Positions 22,845 through 33,891 of a stretch of 64,000 bases of DNA are shown here, one piece after another (positions within the stretch are counted from its first letter, which is position 1; each line of letters starts with the position of its first letter). Source of the stretch: Euptelea pleiosperma (Eukaryota; Streptophyta; Magnoliopsida; Ranunculales; Eupteleaceae). Made by a program: the position numbers and the translations under genes. The notes under the pieces are model-generated. The model was not told the DNA's origin and did not search any database. It saw only the letters and a program-made list of their open reading frames with translations. The stretch lies in contig CM068540.1 in the NCBI GenBank assembly GCA_035048495.1, forward strand, positions 8,540,829 through 8,604,828. Direction: 5' to 3'.

Positions 22845-23810
22845 TGATATTCGCTCAAAAGTGCTTATTTTAAGCAATTATCCTTTTAGCGTTATTGCAT
22901 TCTCCTACGTAAAATACTCTATTTACCTACTTTTCTACGTAAGAGTCTCTTCTGTTGCGTAGAACACACTTTTCTGGACGAAATGGTATATTTGCATGCA
23001 TTAAACACATTTTCGGAAGTCTAAATATTAAGCCGTTCTGATAAAGTCTCATTACGCGCTTCTTCTGTCGCAGGAAACCCCGATGGGACGATTCTCGAGA
23101 CTTGTGGGCCCAAATCGATCATGAAAGCCCATTATCAAAGCTTAAAGAGCCCACATGCTATGACTAGAAGATATGGGCCAAATATGGGCTGAAGAAGAGG
23201 ACAAAAAAAAAAGCCGGCCCAAAGAACGAAGAGAGCAGGAGAGCCAATGACCAAGAGACGGACCAAAGCGTTTAAAGCCACATGAGTCAGCAAGGAATGA
23301 TAGTCGACTCTACTGGAGAAGCGTGAGGATGGTCACAGTGAAGACCAGGGTTCCAGACCCTCCGCCAGTGCTTTTTTCCATTTTTTTGATACTTTTTATC
23401 TCATCTCTTCTTATTCTCTCTCTCTCTTCATCTCTCGATCCTCGAATCTACTGACTTAACCCCAGAACTCCTACCCTTCGGCTCTATCTCATCTCCCTTA
23501 GCTTTCTGACCGTTGGATCTTCCATCGGACCGTTGGATCTTCAATCGGACCGTTGGATCTCTCTAGATCCGTCGATCTACCAATCTGGGTCCCAATCAAG
23601 TCACCATCCATCCGATCGCCATCAGAATGTCTGTCACATCATATTGTGAGACGATGGACATCATCAGTCCATGTGGGCCAATAGCCGGGCCCATCATCAT
23701 CGACCCGCTGTCCGACCAGTTAGTGGACCCCGTGAATTTCAAAATAATTTTAATTAAAAAATGGGGGGTCCACTAAATGGGGAGATTCCCCATAGAAAAG
23801 TAGGTTTTTA

Positions 23811-23860
<50 letters not shown>

Positions 23861-25467
23861 AATTATTTTTCTTATTTTTTTTATTCAAAAAAGCCCCTAT
23901 TTCCATTAAAGGAAATAGGGAAGCTTTAAAAGGAGAAGGATAGGGGTTCGTTCGAACCCTAATCCCTCTCCCCTCTTCTCCTCTCCTTCCCCTTTACTCT
24001 TCCCGTCGTTTTTGGCCACATCTTCCTCCTCCTTTCTTCTTTCTCGTTTTTCCTTCTCTTCATCTTCTTCACCATTCTTCGCCGGAGTTGCAGGTTTGCA
24101 ACTCCGGCCGTCCTTCTTCCTTCTTCTCTTCTCTTTCTTCTCTTCCTTCTCTTCGTCCCTCTTCCTCTCTTCCCTTTCTTCTTTCCTCTTCTTCTTCTCT
24201 TCTTCTTCTTCTTCTTCTTCTTCTTCTTCTTCTTTTACCGGCCGGAGTTGCAGAACTCCGGCCACCTCGTCTTCTTCACGTTTTTCTCCTCTTCCAGCCA
24301 CTGCCCAACCCCTTGCTCACCTCCCCAGCGTCCTCCACGATCTCTTTTGGAGGTCCACCGCCCTCAGCCATCACCAGCGTGTGCAACTGCTTGCTGTCAA
24401 AACCGCACCACCCAGCCCACCGGACTGGTTCGCCTCCGTCTCCTCTTCTCTCCGGCAACGCCCCCTCCTTCTCCACCTGCTACGCCTGCCCCCACTTCTT
24501 CCTCCCTGATCCTCCTCTTCCACCAGTCCGTCTTCTCCACTCGAACAACCAGCTGCCCACCGCCTGCAACTTCTTGGGTTCGCCTGCTGCTGCACGTCAC
24601 CTCCGCCTCATTGCTCCGCCTCCTTCCTAGCGTCCCAGCAGCCACGCACCAGCAGCTGCTGCCCTTCCTCAAGCAGATCATCCTCTCCACAACCTCCACC
24701 GTTGCTGCCACCTTCCAGAACGTGCAACCTTGCACGTATTCCACCTGTGAGCACCGCCTCTTCCACCTTCAATTTGCAGGTATTTGTGAGATATAAAAAA
24801 AAAATGAACCAAAAGAAAAGGGGAAGAAAAGAGAATTGGCGATTCATCCTTCATGCAAGCCACGCCTCCACCATTTGATCTTCTTCGCTGCCATGCACCA
24901 CAACTCCATTGACCGGAGTTGCAAACCTGCAACTCCGGCAATCTTCATGACCACATCTCTTGCGGTGCTACCCACCAAGATCCTCCTTGTTTCTCTTGCT
25001 GCCCCATGTCTTGGCTGTGCACCCGATCATTGGTAAGTCTAAGGTATTGTTTCTTTCTCTCTATTCTTTTTTTTTTATTTTTACTTTTCATTTTCTCTCT
25101 CTAGATTTCTTCTTTCTCTCTCTATATGTCCTCTCTCTCTAGATCTCTCTAGTTCTCTCTTTCTCTCTCTAGTTTATTTTTTTTAACGCTTTATAATTTA
25201 GTTATTTTTACTTGATTGTAAGAGACATGTTCGAATGAATGAAGTTGATTTGAATAAAATTGTGTTCCATTTTCAGGAAATTTTCTGTCATTTTATGTTC
25301 CTATTCGCGCTAATCAGACTAATCCCGAGTGCGGATCGACATCCGACACGAATCCCTATACAAATCTGTCAATTTTGCAGGATAATCAGGATAAAATCGG
25401 ATAAAATTACAAATCTTGTTGAAGTTAGGGTTTCCGTAACCAACGACGCAGAAAAATCCTACTTTCA
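22845..25467 (+). mobile_element. A, 3' LTR
   Basis: 2623 bp, practically identical to the 5' LTR (one visible substitution, one homopolymer base). It is followed by the second GTCTC of the target duplication and then by the rest of the Y LTR. Confidence 0.93.
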
Positions 25468-26060
25468 GTCTCCAAAGGTAAATCCTCTCTTCTCTTTCTC
25501 TCTCCACCCTCACTTTCTCTCTCTACCTCCCATTTTCTCTCTCTAGAATACCCTTCTCTCTCTCTCCTCTCTTCTCTTTGCTACTGTCTTCTCTCTCTAA
25601 AAATTCTCAACTTTCTCTTTCTACCTCTCTCATCATCTTTATCTTGCTTTCTAGATTAATTTTCTGTTATTTGCTTAAGTAGTGGGATTTAAGCATTGTA
25701 AGCTTTATTGTGTTTGAGGAATAAGAATTGAATTTTAGCATGTTTGTTCTCTCTCAATCTCCTTTCATGTTTGTTGATTTAGTTTGTAGTTTTGATAAAT
25801 TCTCTCTCCAAAAATTACTGAAAAAGTTTTAAATCAATCCACCATTTTCACCTCTCCACGCTTTTCTGAGAAAAATCCGTCATTTTATGTTCTTTATTTG
25901 TGCTAACTAACCCCGAGTGCGGACAATATCCGACATACTTTCCGCTCTGCAAGCATTCTGCATTTTTGTAGGATTTGAGTTAAAGTGAACCGAAAAAATA
26001 CAAATTTTGTTGATTCTAGGGTTTTCGATCTAACGACACAGAAAAAACCCTAGTTTCAAA

Positions 26061-26078
26061 TGGCGCCGTTGCCGGGGA
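26061..26078 (+). other. Y primer-binding site (tRNA-Asp)
   Basis: TGGCGCCGTTGCCGGGGA, the standard site of Athila-type elements, complementary to the 3' end of tRNA-Asp. It is the only surviving internal piece of Y; about 6 bp later the sequence becomes X LTR. Confidence 0.85.
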
Positions 26079-26083
26079 AACTT

Positions 26084-26419
26084 TCTCTTACAAGAAAACT
26101 TTCTATTTGCTACCTTCATTGTTCTTATAGGATTAAAAGTATTTGTCTCTATTTATAGCCCCTCCACCGATTGGGAGAGAGGATGGAAGGTCAAGCATTA
26201 TACATTGTAACCTCTCGATTATATTGGATTACCTCCGAAGAGGATGTATTCACCTGAATTACAACGACGAACCTTGTAAAAATGGTCATCTCTCTCTTAT
26301 CTCTCTCAGTTGTCTTATTTTGTTTATTTGATTATATTTATGTTTGATATCTACTTATTGTTGTTTATGGCGTGTGATTCAGAGGAAATTCAACAGTGAT
26401 CCTAAATCTACCCACCACA
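26084..26419 (+). mobile_element. X, second LTR, truncated at its 5' side
   Basis: Matches 12062-12402 from ctcttacaagaaaac onward and ends at the same CCACCACA. It is followed by the X primer site (26422-26439) and the same early internal sequence. It passes without a break through the point where Y is inserted in the first copy (ctgag at about 26604-26608). It therefore preserves the empty site. Its upstream end is a deletion junction with the Y primer region. Confidence 0.8.
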
Positions 26420-26749
26420 AAATGGCAGTATCTGTGGGAAGACGACGCAAAGTTGTGTCATCACGAAAAAAATGAAAAAGAAAAGAAAGAAAGAAAAAGT
26501 TCCAGCAGCACTTCAGTACCTAGGCCGGTGCCCCAGTCAACACCGCTACTTGCCGCCTCATCTTAATGCCTGCTAGCAAGTCCGAATCGCCGTTTCATGG
26601 AAGCTGAGCATCGCTCCCTATCCGATGTTCATAACCCCAAGTCGAGGAAGCCTTTGTGCCAACTTGCAGCACTGCTCAAAGAAATAAAAAATTAAACAAG
26701 ATATAAAAAAGAAAAAGAAGGAGAATATGGGGTTTCAACACCTGTTCTA

Positions 26750-27027
26750 TAGCCCAGCCAGCATCATCTGTAGCCTAGCTAACCCAGCCAACATCTTGTA
26801 TAACCTAGATAGCCTGGCCAATCTCTTTAATAGCCTCGCTAACATCCTCTGTAGCCCAACTACCATCATCCGTAGCTCGACCGTCATCCTCCATAGCCCA
26901 GCTAGCTTGACCAATATCATGCGTAATCTGGATAGCTCGTCTAACATCCTCCATATCCTGGCCGCCATCATTTTCAGTTCTACCATCATCCACTATAGCT
27001 CAACCTGCATCCTCCATAGCTCGGCCA
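26750..27027 (+). repeat. Minisatellite with 21- and 30-bp units in X
   Basis: Diverged tandem units such as tagcctcgctaacatcctctg, tagcccaactaccatcatccg and tagctcgaccgtcatcctcca (21 bp) alternate with 30-bp versions. All units are multiples of 3, so frames stay open on both strands, but there is no sign of a real protein. Tandem repeats near the internal ends are known for Tat-type elements. Confidence 0.65.
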
Positions 27028-27329
27028 AACACCCCATCCTCCTTCACCAATGACGGGGACACTCCACGACAATGGAGCAACACTCGATGTTCCTCGTGGA
27101 TGCCCATAAAAATTGGGGTTTTTAGTCCCTACGACGGTAGCACCTCCGCCATCATGCCACAACCTACAGCCATCCATAGTTATGATAAGTATATTCCTTG
27201 TGTTGTAAATTCCAGAACAACTAGGTATTTACGTAATCTCCATATAATCAATTGTCGAGGACTTGGAGAATGGGACTCAGTGATTCTAAGAAAGACTATG
27301 AAGCAATCCCTGAGGGGCAGTGGGGACTT

Positions 27330-28200
27330 GAGTTTGAGGACTTATGAAAAGATTTAGAGTCTCATTTGGACACAATTGAAGTCCCCCAAGCCTATTATGA
27401 GAAACCCCATCTCCTAAAATCCTAAATGCATGCTTTGTTCAAAGGGGCCGACTGGACTTGGAGATGGAGCGACCGGTGGGAAAAGGCCACCGGTCGACTA
27501 ATCAAGAGGGACTGGTCATGGTCGGTCGACCGACCTTGAGGAGCATTTTCCTCCCATCTCATTCGACTATAAATACCCCTCACCCTACACATTATGCTTA
27601 CCAATTCACTCTGCCTTCTCTTGAGTTCTTCATCTTCCAAGAAAATTTTTTGTGCTCTCCTTGCTTGCTTCGACGATTCTTCTAGCTGCTATTTGTGGGA
27701 GATTGACTTTGGTGGTTTGCCCTCTACAACACTATGGGTGATTCATGTGGTTAGTCCGAGCTGCTTTGTTTTGCGCTTCATGATCAACATCGAAACTATG
27801 TTCCTCACCAATCTCGATTGGGAGGTAACCTTGGTTGTTAGTTGAGAGTTTTGAAAAACACTCCAGATTATTATATATCATCTTTTATTATTGTATTGCT
27901 TAAGTCAAGAGGAATCTTGACTGAGCTGGAGTTTCAATTGGGACCTTACTCTGTCCATATCGATTGCGATCGAGATCTAGTCTTTTACCTTGTTCAATAT
28001 TGTAAGGTTGCTTAGATATTAAATTAAAATGGTGTGAAGCTCTAGGAGCTATTTGGAAAGTGGACGTAGGACTTGATTCACCGATCCACTATAACTACTC
28101 TCGTGTTGTGGATTGTTGTCTCTTTGCCTTATCACTTTATGTTGATTATTTTCTTATATACAAGCATATTAGTAATTAACTTGGAACATTTTTAAAATAG
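27330..28200 (+). mobile_element. Probable copia (SIRE/Maximus-type) LTR remnant
   Basis: A TATA box tataaata (27568-27575) is preceded by two dyads: a 10-bp inverted pair cgaccggtgg/ccaccggtcg (27470-27479, 27487-27496) and the 16-bp palindrome GGTCGGTCGACCGACC (27520-27535). Further on, agtggacgtagg (28059-28070) and gatccactataa (28083-28094) form the motif pair I associate with R/U5 of SIRE-type LTRs. The boundaries are uncertain and no primer site follows, so it may be a solo LTR or fragment. Confidence 0.38.
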
Positions 28201-29255
28201 ACTTCTTCACCTCCTCTAGGTCATCTCGTATAAATATCAAGGGAACTTCAAGCTCCACCATCTATCGCCGACACTACCACACCAATTAATAGCCTACAAG
28301 CCTGTAACGACTAAAAAGAAGCAAAAAATGAAGCAGTCCCTTCTCCACTTGATGCCAATTGTCATTACACTTGCAACATCTGCTAGCCCCCAGTTGTGGC
28401 TGCACTACCACTATCACTAACTGCCTTGCTTCACCTACCTCTTGCAGCCACTGCCTCGTCCTGTTTGCCTCTTACAGCTAAAAAATGGAAGCAAAACCTC
28501 GATGCACCACGGTCGATCTACTCACCTCCATGGCAACAGTAAGTGCGACCTCCAACTACCCAAGACGAAGAAGCTCATGTCTCTCCACTGTGACATGCAG
28601 CCCCTCCATGGACCTACATCAAAGAAAAAAATAGAACTAAAAGCAAATAAGCAAGCATAATGAAAGAATTAGAGAGGAGAGAAGATGGGTGCTCATCGTA
28701 CCATATTTCACATCGTCGTCACTGCCACACAAAGAAAAAGAAGATGTCGTATGAAGACTCGCAAAAGCTCTGTTGTGACGTAAAGGGTGTACACCATAGT
28801 TGGTGTACTCACCCTCCATTTTTCTTTCTTTTTGTGTATGTTGCAACTTGATTGTGGGCCCAGACCGGTCCATGTTTAGGTCAAATTTTTTGGGCCCTAT
28901 AGCCATACACATGCGCACAATCCCTTGTCTAGACCCTATATCGAGCCTATTTAGCCCACATATCATAGGGCCCAAAACCCATACCTCGCCACCATGTTTG
29001 GCAGTAAATCATACTTGGGGGCTAACCCTGAGCCTCATTGCCCCACTAGAATATCGGATTTGATTGTTCGCATAACATCCGATTGGTGGCTCCAGCATAC
29101 ATTACCTCCTCTTTTGACCATCATATTATCAAATCTGGTTGTTATCTACACAATTCGATCAATCAATCCAACCTATACTTGGGGGCCTACCCCGAGACAC
29201 ATAACCTTTTCGCCTCTCAAATTGGGGGCTTCATCATCCAACTTACCGTCACTGA

Positions 29256-30053
29256 TAAGCCTATCAATGGATAGTCAAAAATTCAAATCCGCTTCGAATC
29301 CATATTCAAAATTTTAGATATTATCCAAAAAATTTGGATATCAGATTCGAATTTGCATATTTTATGATATTTTGAATCGATTTCGGATACGGATACGGAA
29401 TTGACATATCCACTTCGATAATATCTTATCCAAAACATCTTTAAGGGCTTTTTTTTTTTGTCTTTTTCCCTTATTTTTAACAAACCCTTACGATTGCCCT
29501 AGATCTTCATTCTTTTGTCTCTCTCGTCTCTCAACTCACAAACGACGCCTCCGTGCCTCCCCCCCACAATGTCGCCATAAGTTTTTCCTTCCCTCCACGA
29601 TGCCTTTCTCTTTCTCTCAGTCACCCCTAATAGCAGATTCGGCGGATACAAGCTCTGATCTTGGTAAAAATGTTTGGTTTTGAATGAGCCTAGTTGGATT
29701 TATTACCTTCTTTCTTTCTCTAATTTTGTTTCTCTGGTAGAGGTAGGGATCGATCATCGGTTATGGCTGTCAATTGAATAGGTTGGTGAATCAACACCAA
29801 TTTGGCCACGGGTTTGTGGGAAGATGAGACTGAAACTGATTGAGAAGTTGGTTTTTTTTTGTGCGTGTGTGCGTGCATGTGTGTGTGTGCTTAATATTTT
29901 CAATCAAATTGAATATTATTCGGATATCCGATAATCTTATCGAATTCGAATTCGCATATTGATTCCGAATATTCATCGAATTTCGAATCGGATTCGGATA
30001 CCGAATATTTTTTCAGTTTGAAATTCGGATATGCTTATTATTTGATAGCCCTA
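29256..30053. mobile_element. hAT-type non-autonomous element in X
   Basis: 798 bp. Inverted ends: TAAGCCTATCAA (left) and, from the right inward, TAGGGCTATCAA. The flanking 8-bp repeats are GTCACTGA (29248-29255) and GTCATTGA (30054-30061), one mismatch. Both subterminal regions are rich in ATATCCGAATTC-like motifs. The centre (about 29440-29780) differs in composition: CT-rich, with a splice-donor-like cttggtaaaaatg. It may be captured genomic sequence. A GT-rich microsatellite sits at about 29855-29890. No transposase. Confidence 0.6.
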
Positions 30054-30556
30054 GTCATTGATCGATTGCTAGATCACATACCAAGTACTTAGTGCCTAGC
30101 CAAGACTAGGCATGGCATAAGCCTTAGGCATGTCTCCCTTGCAAATATTAGTCACAAGCCCTGCAAGCCCCATGCACAACACAAAATTGCTCATGCATAA
30201 AGTCCTAGGACTGCAAAACCTGATTGAGTTTAGCACAACAGTCCTTGGTCTGTTCGATCGCATGACAGTCTTTGATTCATCATCTCGGCCATATAGTAGC
30301 CAACTTCTCTGCTTATACTATTCGATTGGTTTAAATATCGGTTATCAAGCTAAAGCCTTATATACTGAACAAGTTCCCAAGCAAATATAAGCCCTAGGCA
30401 TGTCTTAGAGTCACTACATAACAAGCAAACATAAAGTCCTGACTCGAATCAGCTTACAACTCTTTTTTATCATCTCAACATCATTTGGCACTATCTTTGT
30501 TTATCTCGGAAACAAACCATCTCATGCCGACGATCTTCACCTCCAAGAGGGGCTAA

Positions 30557-30571
30557 TGTGGATAACTTATC
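30557..30571 (+). mobile_element. X 3' LTR, first 15 bp (rest at 62383-62836)
   Basis: TGTGGATAACTTATC follows the polypurine tract. The LTR is then cut by element E and resumes about 31.8 kb further on. The last five bases, TTATC, are the left copy of the E target duplication. Confidence 0.65.
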
Positions 30572-30999
30572 TGGAAAGGATAAAATCGGATTTACCGTCC
30601 AATCTCCGATCCTCCCTCCACAAGCAATAATCAAACAGTAATTAATTAACAATAGTAATAAAATTAAAAGTATAAATCACAAAACAACACCATACGTACG
30701 CGGTTCGTCGTCGGTCTCTTGCCGGGGACTACGTCCACGGGAGGCTGGCCATGGGCAATCTTTCATTCTCCAAATATATTCTTTACCATTACAAAATAGC
30801 CCATTTCCCTTACATTCAGCCTCCCTCTCCCTCTCCAGCCCCCTCTCTCCCTTTTGTTTATGTAAATTTTTCTTTTGATATGCTCCCCTCTGCCACATGT
30901 CAGCCTAAGATGCTCTCTAAGAGTTTTGGAAAATGATTAAGTGCTTCGCGGGTGTATTAGTCGTGATACATACAAGTTTACTATTTTTATGTATCTACA
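30572..30999 (-). mobile_element. E, 3' LTR
   Basis: 428 bp, same length as the right copy and clearly homologous over the whole length, with scattered substitutions (for example taaatcac versus taaattac). Next to it at 31003-31013 is the polypurine tract on the minus strand. Confidence 0.8.
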
Positions 31000-31116
31000 A
31001 TAAGCCCCCTCTCGGGGGTGGAGCTCGATCCAAAGCGATGGTCCGCCTCCAAGAAAATAAGTCAATATTCAAAAAATTCACAGATCTCCTTTATCTTCGC
31101 ATGTGCTTTTGCATAC

Positions 31117-33891
31117 TGAAAGTAGGATTTTTCCGCGTCGTTGGTACGGAAACCCTAACTTCAACACATTTTTAATTAATCCGAGACTTTTAACCTGTAG
31201 AATGAGCAATTTTGCACAGTGGCTTGTGTCGGATGTCGATCCGCACTCGGGATTAGTCGGATTAGCGCGAATAAGAACATAAAATGATGGGAAATTTGCA
31301 GAGAATGGAACATAATATTATTCAAATCAACTTCATTCAATCGAACATGTCTCTTACAATCAAGTAAAAATAACTAAATTATAAAGCATAAAAAAAAAGA
31401 ATAAACTAGAGAGAGAAGGAGAGAACTAAAGAGAGAAAATAGAGAAATCTAGAGAGAGAAATTAGAGAGGAGATTGTAGAGATAGAGAGAGAAATAAGAG
31501 AGTGGTAGAGAGAGGAATAGAGTCTTAGAGAGATAGAAAAGCAATCTATAAAGAGAAAAGCGAGAAGAGAGAGAAGAGAAAGAAGAGAGAGATTAGGAAA
31601 CTCACCGCAATCTTACCATAGACGATGATGGTGGCTGGCCTTGGAGGAGAATGTGGTGCGATAATGGCATCCCGAGGTGGTAATGGAACACCACGAAACC
31701 AGTCACCAATAGAGGTGGGTTGCGTGGTGAAAAGTCATGGAGGAGCACCATCGGTGGTTGTTGCTGCCGGTCTTGAGAAGAGGAAGATGCTTTCGTGGAG
31801 GACACGCACAGCCTCGGAGAGGGGAGTCAGGTAGGGGTGATCCCTTCTTTTTCTCTCTTTCTCATCTTCTCTCCTTCCTCTTTTCTTTGCTGCCTTTTTC
31901 TTTTATTTTTTTTTGTTTGTTTTCTTTTCTTTTTTTTTTCTTGAAGGATGGCAGAAGAGAGAGGATGGAGAGCACGGAGGTGCTACTGGTTGCTGGCCGA
32001 TGTGGGGGAGGAAGGGAATAAGGTGGAAGGCGGTAATGGTGCTGGAATGGTGAGACGGTGGTGGTATGGGACGTGGATGCAGGCGGACTTGTAAAAGATG
32101 CTGATGTTGAGGCAGCAGGTTGGTGGTGCAGGGGGTTAACGGTGTTGAACAAGAGAGAGAAGAGAGGATGGTGAAGGACGGTGGAGGTTGTGCTGGGCGG
32201 TGGTGAAGCTTCAACCGAAAATGATTATTGTGGAAACGGCACGGCCTGCAACTAAGTTGCAGGCATTGTTTGATGGATTAATAGTGGTGGCAGCAGGCGG
32301 TCGTTGTGGAAGACGAGAAGAAGAAGGTGAAGAAGGAGACGGAGAGGGCGGTTCTTGATGTGGTGACCAGAGTTGCAGGCTGCAACTCCGGTAAGCAAAC
32401 GTGAACAAGAAGCGGTGCTGTCCGTGGCAGCAAGCTCTGCTGCGCACAGGCGGAGGGGGGAAGCTTTAGATGAAGGAGAAGTAGAACGAGACAGCAGAAG
32501 AAGAAGAGAAGAAGGAGGCGGCCAGAGTTCTGCAACTCCGGCCGGAATGAAGAAGAAGAAGAAGAAGAAGAAGAAGAAGAAGAAGAAGAGGAGGAGGAAA
32601 GAAGGAAGAAGAAAGGGAAGAGAGGAAGAGGAAAGAAGAGAAGGAAGAGAAGAAAGAGAAGAGAAGAAGGAAGAAGGACGGCCGGAGTTGCAAACCTGCA
32701 ACTCCGGCGAAGAATGGTGAAGGAGACGAAGAAGAAAGGAGGAAGAAGAGGAGAAAGAAGTCGCCGGGAAGAAGGGAAAGGATAGGGGGAAGGAGAGGAG
32801 GAGATTGGAGGGGGATTAGGGTTCGAACGAACCCCTATCCTTCTCCTTTTAAAGCTCCCTATTTCCTTTAATGGAAATAGGGTATTTTTTGAAAATAAAA
32901 AATATGAAAAATATATATTTTTTTTTTTTTAAGTAAAAACCTACTTTTCTATGGGGAATCTCCCCAATTAGTGGACCCCCCATTTAATTAAAATTATTTT
33001 GAAATTCGCGGGGTCCACTAACTGGTCGGACAGCGGGTCGATGAAGATGGGCCCGGCTATTGGCCCTCATGGATTGATGATGTCCATCGTTTCACAAGAT
33101 GATGTGACAGACAGTCTGATGGCGATCGGATGGATGGTGACTTGATTGGGACTCAGATTGGTAGATCGACGGATCTAGAGAGATCCAACGGTCCGATTGA
33201 AGATCCAACGGTCCGATGGAAGATCTAACGGTCGAAAAGCTAAGGGAGATGAGATAGAGCCGATGGGCAGGAGTTTTGGGGTTAGGTCAGTAGATTCGAG
33301 GACCGAGAGATGAAGAGAGAGAGAATAAGGAGAGATGAGAGAGAAAGTATCAGAAAATAGAGAGAAAAGCACTGGCAGAGGGTCTGGAACCCTGGTCTTC
33401 ACTGTGACCATCCTCACGCTTCTCCAGTAGAGTCGACCATCATTCTTTGCTGACTCATGTGGCTTTAAACGCTTTGGTCCGTCTCTTGGTCATTGGCTCT
33501 CCTACTCTCTTCGTTCTTTGGGCCAGCTTTTTGATCATCTTATTCAGCCCATATTTGGCCCATATCTTCTAGTCATAGCATGTGGGCTTGTTAAGCTTTG
33601 ATAATGGGCTTTCATGATCGATTTGGGCCCACAAGTCTCGAGAATCGTCCCATCGGGGTTTCCTGCGACAGAAGAAGCGCGTAATGAGACTTTATCAGAA
33701 CGGCTTAATATTTAGACTTCCAAAAATGTGTTTAATGCATGCAAATATACCATTTCGTCCAAAAAAGTGTGTTCTACGCAACAGAAGAGACTCTTACGTA
33801 GAAAAGTAGGTAAATAGAGTATTTTACGTAGGAGAATGCAATAACGCTAAAAGGATAATTACTTAAAATAAGCACTTTTGAGCGAATATCA
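31117..33891 (-). mobile_element. B, 3' LTR
   Basis: 2775 bp. On the minus strand it starts TGATATTCGCTC at 33891 and ends CCTACTTTCA-like at 31117. It carries the GGAGTTGCA/TGCAACTCC hairpin near 32369-32393 and 32683-32708, a diverged one near 32521-32542 and a shorter cctgcaactaagttgcagg near 32240. The donor-like site TATGGTAAG is at about 31619-31612 (minus). The A tract upstream of the promoter is much shorter than in A and C. Confidence 0.9.

Larger units (their letters stand above)
14585..25467 (+). mobile_element. Element A: complete young non-autonomous Athila derivative
   Basis: A 10,883-bp element with two LTRs (2624 and 2623 bp), a 5.6-kb internal region and a perfect 5-bp target duplication GTCTC (14580-14584, 25468-25472). 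The LTRs differ, as far as I could see, by one substitution (14845 A versus 23105 T) and one A in a homopolymer, so insertion was recent. Inside are a variant primer site, a 1.8-kb leader, one 617-codon ORF, a 1.98-kb non-coding 3' region and a polypurine tract. Capsid, protease, RT, RNase H and integrase are all absent. It must have been mobilised by another element. Element C in this window, which shares its termini, is the obvious type of helper. Confidence 0.92.
12592..26058 (+). mobile_element. Element Y: Athila-type LTR, split by element A
   Basis: LTR pieces 12592-14584 and 25473-26058 join to 2579 bp. They start TGATATTCGCTCAAAAG and end CCCTAGTTTCA, like the other Athila LTRs here but clearly diverged from them. 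Element A sits between them with a GTCTC duplication. Two bases further is a perfect tRNA-Asp primer site (26061-26078). Almost everything after that site is missing: sequence passes into a truncated X LTR at about 26084. So only the 5' LTR and primer site of Y survive. A diverged copy of the GTTGCA/TGCAAC hairpin lies near 14064-14086, and a GGTAAG donor-like site at 14575-14580. Confidence 0.85.
26420..30556 (+). mobile_element. Internal region of X (no protein domains)
   Basis: 4.1 kb without recognisable gag or pol. It contains a minisatellite (26750-27027), a probable copia LTR remnant (about 27330-28200), a hAT-like insertion (29256-30053) and stretches with cttgggggcta-type motifs (about 29016, 29178). 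It ends at the polypurine tract aagaggggctaa. The ORFs here are short and without similarity I recognise. Confidence 0.55.

Noticed and set aside
26727..27053. 108-codon ORF with internal repeats
   Set aside because: It is the minisatellite of X; unit lengths divisible by three keep frames open on both strands.
30677..30898. 73-codon minus-strand ORF in the E LTR
   Set aside because: Lies inside an LTR, is not intact in the other E LTR, and has no domain.
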